DNA of 64,000 nt, from NCBI GenBank assembly GCA_027257055.1, contig JAPVLO010000232.1:3472001-3536000 (forward strand), in the 5' to 3' direction. Positions 57,267-64,000 of this stretch are shown here, piece after piece (position 1 is the stretch's first letter; each line of letters begins with the position of its first letter). A program made the translations under genes and the position numbers. This DNA comes from Cephalopachus bancanus (Eukaryota; Chordata; Mammalia; Primates; Tarsiidae). The notes under the pieces are model-generated. The model was given only the letters and a program-made list of their open reading frames with translations. It searched no databases and had not been told where the DNA came from.

Positions 57267-59559
57267 GTATACCAACAAAAATGATATCATGTCTGGGATT
57301 TGCTTCAAAGTAATCAGGGAGGAGGATTAGAGTCAGTGGGTATAAGTGAAGCAAGGCAGGAATGTGTTGGTAATTGTTGAAGCTGGATTTATTTGACTCA
57401 AGGACATCTCAATTTTTGTCCTTGGTTAAGCACAAAATATGCAGGATTTCCATAAAAATGTAGGTGTGTATATGTGTTTATATATATGTATATGTTGGGG
57501 GGAGGGAGGAGGTGGGAAACATAAGGTTAATGGATTAAATTTTATTAATATTTATTAGATGACAGAAGTGCTACATAGTATATTCTTCATATACTAGACA
57601 TCTCACACATTAATGCATCAGTCTCCCTTATGTCCGCAGTTAAGAAACCTGCTGCAATTTGTGTAACCCAGAATTTCCAAAATGTATTTGATCATGTCAC
57701 TATTAATAGCTTATATAAAACAGTGTTTCTGAGGAACTCACCAGAAAATAAGGTCACTGTGGACAATGCTTTAAGGAGGACTTGGGCTTAATAGGGAAAT
57801 AGGAAAAGCGGTAGAGTTTGGTTAAGTAAGGGTAGAGACATATTTCAAGTTGACTTTATCAACCTTGGACTCGGGTTTTATGCTTTATTGAGGTGATTTT
57901 ACTTAATTTTGGGTAATGACCTTCTTTGTTGCCTAAACGATTTATGACTTTTGATCCCCAGAAGTGTTCTCTATAACGGAGTTAATTGAAATATTGAAAA
58001 CCTGTTTGTGGTGGATGTAGTAATTGGCCCTAAGTGCTATTTGCAGCAAGACACAGTGAATTTTCAATTGACTTTAAAGCAGAACTTGTTTACTGTCACT
58101 TGATATTAAATTAATCTCTTTGTACTGTTAAGGGATATTGTTCTTATGCATCAGAAAACTTTTTCAGAGGGATATGTCATTGTAAATTGCTACCAGTTGG
58201 GATGGGATTATCTTGTATTTTGTGAGCTCTAATAAGACCATAATTAAGAAACAGGCAATCACAATGTATAATTGAATATAATAAAATCCGATTTAAAAGT
58301 GTAATGTAGATTTAGTTATGCTTTGAGTGAAGCTGTACCTTATGTGATTATATAGTGATACACATCTCAAACATTTTAATGTGTGATTTTTTTTCACAAA
58401 CTCGGAATTATGATGAGGGTACCTTATTTTTATAGTTCAATGGAAGCATTTATAGACTATTCATTATACACAAAGCGTTCAGCTTAGTGTAATGGACTCA
58501 GAAGCCTTACTTCTTGTTTAGTTCGTGTTTCCATGCTAACAAATCTCCTTCCTCCTCTTCGTTTGTGCTTTCACTATGCTTGTACTTAGAACTGCCTTTC
58601 ATTCCCCTGCTAGCATCATAGGTTGATGTTGCTATCAGGCATTTCTTAGATTGGCTGCTTCATATTTCAAAGGAAAAGATAACCTTCTCACACTTTGAAA
58701 TAAGGACTAAATAGATCTGACAGTGTAACCTACTGTCTTCTGGTTAACAGCAGTTGGGAAAGAAAACAGGATTTATGTTTTGAAGAATCACATCAGTTCT
58801 AGACTTTTGTATTTTAATCAATAACAAAAAGGAATATCATGCTCTGTAAATATCAATAAGCTAATTCTTAATTTTTTCTTCTTGGAGAGAGGTTCTGGAA
58901 GTAGGTAACCCTTCAACATTACCTGTTGAGAGTTTAGCCATGCTTAGTTTTTGCCTTATGATAATATGATAGAATGTTTTGTAAATAAATAAGATGACTC
59001 CCTGTCTAGTGCTCTTTCCAATATGCAATTAAGCACATTTCCTTAGAATTGTCCTGATAAGAGAGAAGATGGTGTTGATGGGGCGTGGGTTCAGGTTCTT
59101 GGTAAATACAGAAACAGAGATCCTGTGACATCCAGATCGTCCACTGAGAGGCCCATTTCGGGTACTTTCAGAGTGGGGGTGGTTATTAAGACGTTTGATT
59201 GTTATTGAAGATTGTGTTCAGTAGGGCTTGCTCCCTGGTAAGTGATTTTTTGGTATGTGAAACCTTATTTGTAATCAGTTTTTCTGAGTTGCTTGAAGGG
59301 ATTTTCATTAATTATTTTGTTAGTCTTTATTATTCCTGGAGGAGAGGTCACTGGATGCCAACAAAGAATGCCCTTAGTAGACAATTAATCCTATTAACTG
59401 TTTTCAGAAAGCATGACTTAATGGTAATTATTCAGCAGGTGTTGCCAAAATTCAGGTGTATTGCATTAAACATTTCTTGTAGTGGGTTAATTAGTTTAGT
59501 TAGAAATTGGTGTTGCTTGTGACTAAGGAGGGTGGCTGATAACATCTACCTGAAAATTT
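57264..59559. other. About 2.3 kb intronic DNA, apparently unique
   Basis: The longest stretch in the window free of recognisable repeats. The plus-strand frame 59,199-59,522 (107 codons) has no domain I recognise. Confidence 0.5.
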
Positions 59560-59843
59560 CTTTTTTCTTTTGAGTTGGAGTCTCACTCTGTCGCCCAGAC
59601 TGGAGTGCTGTGGCTGCTTCCGGCCACCGTAGCCTCGACCTGTTGGGCTCCGGTGATCCTTCCTCCTCAGCCTTCCGAGTAGCTGGAATTACAGGCATGC
59701 GCTACCACGCCCGGCTGATTTTTTGATTTATTGTAGAGATGAGGTCTCGCTGCCCAGGCGGGTCTCGAACTCGCGGGCTCAGGCAATCCACTCACCGCAG
59801 CCTCCCAAAGGTGCGGGATTACAGGCTGAGCCACCGAGCCCAG
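59560..59843 (-). mobile_element. Young lemur-type Alu, antisense
   Basis: GAGTTGGAGTCTCACTCTGT to GAGCCACCGAGCCCAG; CTGAAAATTT at 59,550-59,559 and 59,844-59,853. Confidence 0.94.
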
Positions 59844-59887
59844 CTGAAAATTTAACCAACCAAAGTAACATTGTGTTTTGTAGGGTG

Positions 59888-60276
59888 GTGTATTGGTCTG
59901 CTCTGGCTGCCGTAACAAAAGACCTAAGACTGGGTGGCTTAAACCTTAGAAATGAATGTGTTTTCTCTCAGTCTGGAGGCTGCAAGTCCAGGGCAGAGGT
60001 GCCATCAGAGCTGCTCATGTGACCTCCCTTCCTGGCTGCATGGGAGCTGCTTTCTCACTGTGTCCTCACATCCCTTTCTGTGTGAGTGTGTGGAGAAGGG
60101 GCTCTCCTTTTTCTTCCTTTTCTTACAAGGACATCAGTCCTGTTGAATTAAGGCTCCACCCGTATGACCGCATTTAACCTTTATTCCCTTCTTTGTAGGC
60201 CCTATTTCCAAATACAGAACATTGAGGGTGGGGCTTCAACATGAATTTGTTGGGGACATAACTCAATTCATAGCAG
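59888..60276 (-). mobile_element. Solo LTR, MaLR (MLT1-like), antisense
   Basis: GTGTATTGGTCTGCTCTGGC, GACCTAAGACTGGGTGGCTT, GTCTGGAGGCTGCAAGTCCA, CCTATTTCCAAATACAGAAC and GGGGACATAACTCAATTCAT match an MLT1 complement. Confidence 0.85.
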
Positions 60277-60540
60277 CTTATATAGTAGTCCCCAGGGACT
60301 TTTACTACTTTGGTAAAATACCCTAAACTGCTTCCAGAACGATAGTCTGTCATCTTGAGGCTCTAGCAGGAGCCCTAGCCAGCCCTTAATTTTTCACAAT
60401 GGGTTGTCAATCTTACACCATGCTTTTCTGCCTTATATTATTTAACAGTCCTCTAATAACCCTCTAATACCAAATACTTATACACTCTCTTCAAAGAGAA
60501 CTGCTGGCTGGTGAGCTTGAACTATCAAAAGTTGCTGAGA
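60277..60540. other. Intronic DNA without a recognised feature
   Basis: Nothing recognised between the LTR and the next Alu. Confidence 0.5.
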
Positions 60541-60830
60541 CCAGGTGTTGTGGCTCACATGTGTAATCCCAGTGCAGGAGGATCCCTTGAAGCCAGGAGT
60601 TCGAGACAAGTCTAGCAACACAGAGAGACCCCTGTGTCTCAAAAAAAAAAAAAAAAAAAAAAATTAGCAGGGTGTGGTGCCAGCTTCTCAGAAGGCTGAG
60701 GCTGGAAGATCGCTCAAGCCCAGGAGTTTGAGGCTGCAGTGAGCTACGTACGATGGCACCACTGCACTCCAGCCTAGGTGACAGAGTGAGACCCTGCTTC
60801 TAAAACAAAACAAAATAAAACAACAACACA
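60541..60830 (+). mobile_element. Old Alu (AluJ-like)
   Basis: CCAGGTGTTGTGGCTCACAT to an (AAAAC)n-like tail, left arm shortened. Confidence 0.88.
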
Positions 60831-61458
60831 AAAAAGTTTTGCTAAGAGGAAGGAATTAATAAAGCAGTTTTATCCATTTAGTCCTAAGTTCCCTAAATTC
60901 TGTCCTTAAAAGGAATCATTGAAAAACTTCATACTGTAGTGTATTCAGGGTCTTTCATAATCTCTAGGCCTGAGTTGAATTCTACTGTTATGTTCTTGAA
61001 GGAATGTGTATGAATGGTCATGTAGAATTCATTCCTTTTTCCTGTTTTCAGAAGGTTGTTGAGGACAACGTTCCTTACATAATGTCTTGTTATTTTAAGT
61101 GAAAGATTTCTTTTTGAATTTAGGACTAGTTTAAAGTTTGCTTCCCCATGAGGAACTAGAGTCTATCTTTTTGAGAATGAGAATCATATTGTGTACTGTG
61201 TCTCCTTTTGCCTTTCCCACCTGGGAGTTCAGCTTGACATTGAGACTCTTCTAACTGTGCTTGCCAATTTAACCTGCATACTTGCATTTTACATCTGTTT
61301 GGCAATGTTTTGTCCTGCATCTCTTTAGGGCCACTTTCTCATTTGTGTTTTGCTTTTTATTTACATTCTTGTATAAACCATCTCAGATCTTTTTTGGAAA
61401 GTGGTGGGATATAATTAAAATGGCACTTGGATGTAGATATTGTTACCCACTTTCATTT
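60831..61458. other. Intronic DNA without a recognised feature
   Basis: No exon or repeat identified. Confidence 0.5.
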
Positions 61459-61472
61459 GAAAGGTGACCATT

Positions 61473-61756
61473 TGCCGGGCTCAGTGGTTCAGCGTGTAAT
61501 CCCATGCCTTTGGGAGGCTGAGGTGAGTGGATTGCCTGAGCCCACGGGTTCAAGACCCGCCTGGGCAGCGAGACCTCATCTCTACAATAAATCAAAAAAT
61601 CAGCCGGGCATGGTAGTGCATGTCTGTAATTCTGGCTACTCGGAAGGCTGAGGCGGAAGGATCGCTGGAGCCCAGCAGGTCGAGGCTGCGGTGGCTGGAA
61701 GCGGCCACTGCACTCCAGTCTGGGTGACAGAGTAAGACTCCAACTCAAAAAAAAAA
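61473..61756 (+). mobile_element. Young lemur-type Alu with 14-bp TSD
   Basis: GCCGGGCTCAGTGGTTCAGC to A-tail; GAAAGGTGACCATT at 61,459-61,472 and 61,757-61,770. Confidence 0.95.
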
Positions 61757-61819
61757 GAAAGGTGACCATTCTTTGACTAGGTGCTGAGTCCCCCAGTGGC
61801 TTCAAAGGATACCCAAGAG

Positions 61820-62270
61820 TAGAAGCCTGCCAAGTGGTGCCTGGTCTGGCTCCAGGTCCTCTCTGATGGCTTATTTTGCTGTCAGGCTTCCTCTAGCATC
61901 TGAAGCCCCTGACTTTGCCTCTCCATGTTCCTTGTGCAGGTCAATGCCTCCTGCCTCAGGCCTGTGCTGCTGGGCCTGTTTTCTCTGGACCCAGCTTCCC
62001 GGGCAGTATTCCTTCCCCTCTCTCCTGCAGCTCTGCTCCTGTGCCATCTTTGAGCAAGACCTCCCTGACCTCCTTGTGTGAAAGAGCCTCAGCCTTCTAC
62101 CTGGTGTGGCTTTGCCATGGCGCCCACCTGCCGGTGTCCCTCACTGGAATGTCAGTTTCATGAGGGAGGGCTTGGTTTTGGTTATTGCTGTATCTCTAGC
62201 CACTTAGAACTGAGCCTGGTAGGTAATGGGTGCCTAGCACATATTGTTGGCTGAATGCATGAACTAAATG
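61820..62270 (+). mobile_element. LINE-2 3' portion
   Basis: CTCTCCTGCAGCTCTGCTCC, AATGTCAGTTTCATGAGGGA, GTATCTCTAGCCACTTAGAA and CTAGCACATATTGTTGGCTG follow an L2 3' end. Confidence 0.75.
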
Positions 62271-62417
62271 GAGTCTCTGTAGCTATTGTTTGTTCTTTCC
62301 TAGAGATTTCTGAACAGGTGTTTGTGGGAGGCAGTCCAGCAGCACTTGTTTCTCAAGACAGGAGCTGTCCTCTGTGACCCTCCAGTGTCTTGGTGCAGCT
62401 CATCATTCTTAGTTTTT

Positions 62418-62531
62418 ACTAAGCACCTGATGCGCCAGGCACCGTAAGAATATCTAGAAAAGGTCTGCTCCTTTACTGAGCACCTGATGTACCAGACACT
62501 GTAAGAATATGTTGAAAAGGTCTACCCTCAG
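62418..62531. repeat. Tandem duplication, 57-bp unit, two copies
   Basis: 62,418-62,474 and 62,475-62,531 share GAGCACCTGATG-type starts, the GTAAGAATAT centre and an AAAAGGTCT end, with about 10 differences. The unit contains a MIR-like word (GCACCTGATGCGCCAGGCAC). Confidence 0.88.
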
Positions 62532-62559
62532 TGCAGAAGTAAATACCCTTAGTAACTTA

Positions 62560-62835
62560 GAAATGGGGTGCCTTGGGGGGCTTGGGCTAGCAGTGTTGTG
62601 ATTCATAGATTATTTATTTTCTTCCTAATAATATGTGAAGCAACACTCTTTCACACTTTGTATCTTCTAAGCACGTTTGCACACTTCTGCAGTTCTTACA
62701 GCATCCAGGTGAGGCAGATATTCTTATTATCTTGCTTTTTACACAGAAAAATCCCCAAAAAACAAAAAAAAACAGACCCAGCGAGGTGAAATCATTTACC
62801 CAAGGTTTTTTAAAAATTCCAGAACCTATGTTCCT
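62560..62835 (+). mobile_element. MIR, diverged
   Basis: GCATCCAGGTGAGGCAGATA, TTTTTACACAGAAAAATCCC and GAGGTGAAATCATTTACCCA. Confidence 0.65.
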
Positions 62836-63859
62836 TTAATGTTTATGTGCCTTTTGTTTGACACATTTGACGAGAGTATTAAGAGCCTTTTCTGGTGTGT
62901 TCCTGATGGTAGTATTCTAGATTTGTATTGTTTCATTTGTATCTTTTTATTCTGTCTTTGAAAGCTACTGTTTGTCTTGAGTGATGGGTTACCTTTTAGT
63001 GACTGACCTTATTTTTGTAGGTGTGTTTTTTCTCGGATTTGAACTTCCTTTTGTCTTTCAGAATAATATCGACTTTTATGTACTTTCTCCTGTCTGGACT
63101 CCATTACTGTATTAAGTCCAAAGTGAAAGCAAAATTGCTCCATAGAGGGAATCAATGATGGTGACTAGTTATTTTCCTTTCAAAACATTTGACTGGCCAC
63201 ACTGAAACACAGAGGCTGGTGTAAAAAAAGGAAACAGATTCAGTTTTAGGTCTCAGTTACCCTGTATTTTAATGCTAGTTTTTTGGGACTCATGTGGAGC
63301 TGACTGTTGCACGTCTGCTAGAGCTGTGTCACATAGATGTCTCTGCTAGGTGCTGTTAACAGTATCATGTGTGTGCTGTGGTCCCTTTTGCCAATTAGGT
63401 AAATACTTTCCTTCCTGGGGACTAATTAGTCATGGTTAGAGATATAATTCATCATGCGAAATACCAGAGCTGTCTTAGTGAAACATCTTATTGATCCAGA
63501 AATGTCTCTGTGTCCAGCTTAACTAGAATATAGTTTACTCTTTTATGTTTCTTCATGAACTTGACAGTAGTTTGTAAATCATAATCATTTTGAGATAGGA
63601 AAGGAAGAAAAGTCTAGAGTGATCCAATAACTTGAATACATTTTGCGGTGGTAACTTTAAACCATTTGTCCTTTGATCATGTCTTACAGTTGATGCTTTT
63701 AAACCTCTTGTTTAGGTTCAAGTCTGTTCTGACTAAAAAGCTGCTTAGTGCTGTTTCCATCTCTAGCTGTCCACTGTTCTCTTTACATACGAACCGTAGT
63801 GTGATTGGGTGCAGTACCGCAGCTCAGGAGTTGAAGGGAGGAAAGATAGGAGTTTCTAA
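62836..63859. other. Intronic DNA, apparently unique
   Basis: No exon signature; the 63,648-63,905 frame has no known domain. Confidence 0.5.
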
Positions 63860-64000
63860 CATGCATAGTAGGAAGAGCATGGGCTTTAAGGTCAAGTATT
63901 CTTAGCTTTACTTCTGGCTCTGATGCTGTTAGCTGTGTGCATATGTGTAAGCTACTCTACCCCTGTGAGGCTCTGGTGGTGATACAATTTTGCTAGACTG
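63860..64000 (+). mobile_element. MIR, cut by the window edge
   Basis: GCATGGGCTTTAAGGTCAAG, TACTTCTGGCTCTGATGCTG and AGCTACTCTACCCCTGTGAG follow the MIR centre. Confidence 0.75.

Larger units (their letters stand above)
45528..64000 (+). other. EXOC4: EXOC4 intron 1 (5' part, continues beyond window)
   Basis: Starts GTGAGG. I looked on the plus strand for the next EXOC4 segment (the LSTSDDVEDRENEKGR region) and did not see it, so the intron exceeds 18.4 kb. Contents: fifteen Alu-family copies, L1, mariner, an MLT1-like LTR, MIR and L2, plus apparently unique stretches at about 46,000-46,740, 49,560-50,970, 57,270-59,540 and 62,840-63,860. Confidence 0.85.

Noticed and set aside
57091..57354. 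Arg/Glu-repeat protein on the minus strand
   Set aside because: Translation of the (CA)n-(TC)n tract.
59723..60177. Frames of 64-99 residues
   Set aside because: Formed by an Alu joined to an MLT1-like LTR.
45528..64000. EXOC4 exon 2
   Set aside because: No plus-strand segment encoding the expected next residues (LSTSDDVEDRENEK) was seen, so none is annotated.

Overview
The window is nuclear DNA from a primate, most likely a lemur or other strepsirrhine. Two things point there. About fifty Alu elements are present, many of an unusual subfamily: the head reads GGCTCAGCCTGTAATCCCGC, the right arm contains AATTCCGGCTACTTGGAAGG, and the end reads GAGACTCCAACTCAAAA. The L1 3' ends also differ from those of apes and monkeys. 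The species assignment is inference.

Layout. Positions 1-45,230 appear intergenic: stacked SINEs, LINEs, MaLR-type LTRs and simple repeats, plus one processed pseudogene (SAP18, minus strand, 721-1502). A GC-rich promoter and CpG island lie at 45,230-45,980. They contain the first coding exon of EXOC4 (exocyst subunit Sec8) at 45,442-45,527, read rightwards and ending at a consensus donor. The remaining 18.5 kb is EXOC4 intron 1, again repeat-dense; exon 2 was not found and probably lies beyond the window. EXOC4 exon 1 is the only functional protein-coding segment I can support. Nearly all other open frames are translations of Alu, L1 or microsatellite DNA, or GC-rich chance frames around the CpG island.

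No new biological system is visible. The points worth following are structural: a perfect 42-bp inverted repeat with a 38-bp loop inside an old L1 (37,057-37,178); a decayed mariner transposon inside an L1 and itself split by two Alus (52,555-53,673); a palindromic MITE split by an L1 (19,038-19,560); several young insertions with clean target-site duplications (TSDs); a near-contact head-to-head Alu pair; three local duplications; a Z-DNA-prone tract; and a compact promoter with ZNF143-, NF-Y-, ETS- and YY1-like sites.

How the parts relate. The promoter sites and exon 1 form one working unit. The rest is layered transposon debris, dated relatively by nesting: L2, MIR, MER5 and mariner are oldest, then old L1 and MaLR LTRs, then AluJ-like copies, then lemur-type Alu and L1. 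Family names come from memory of consensus sequences, without RepeatMasker, so subfamilies and edges are approximate (tens of bases).
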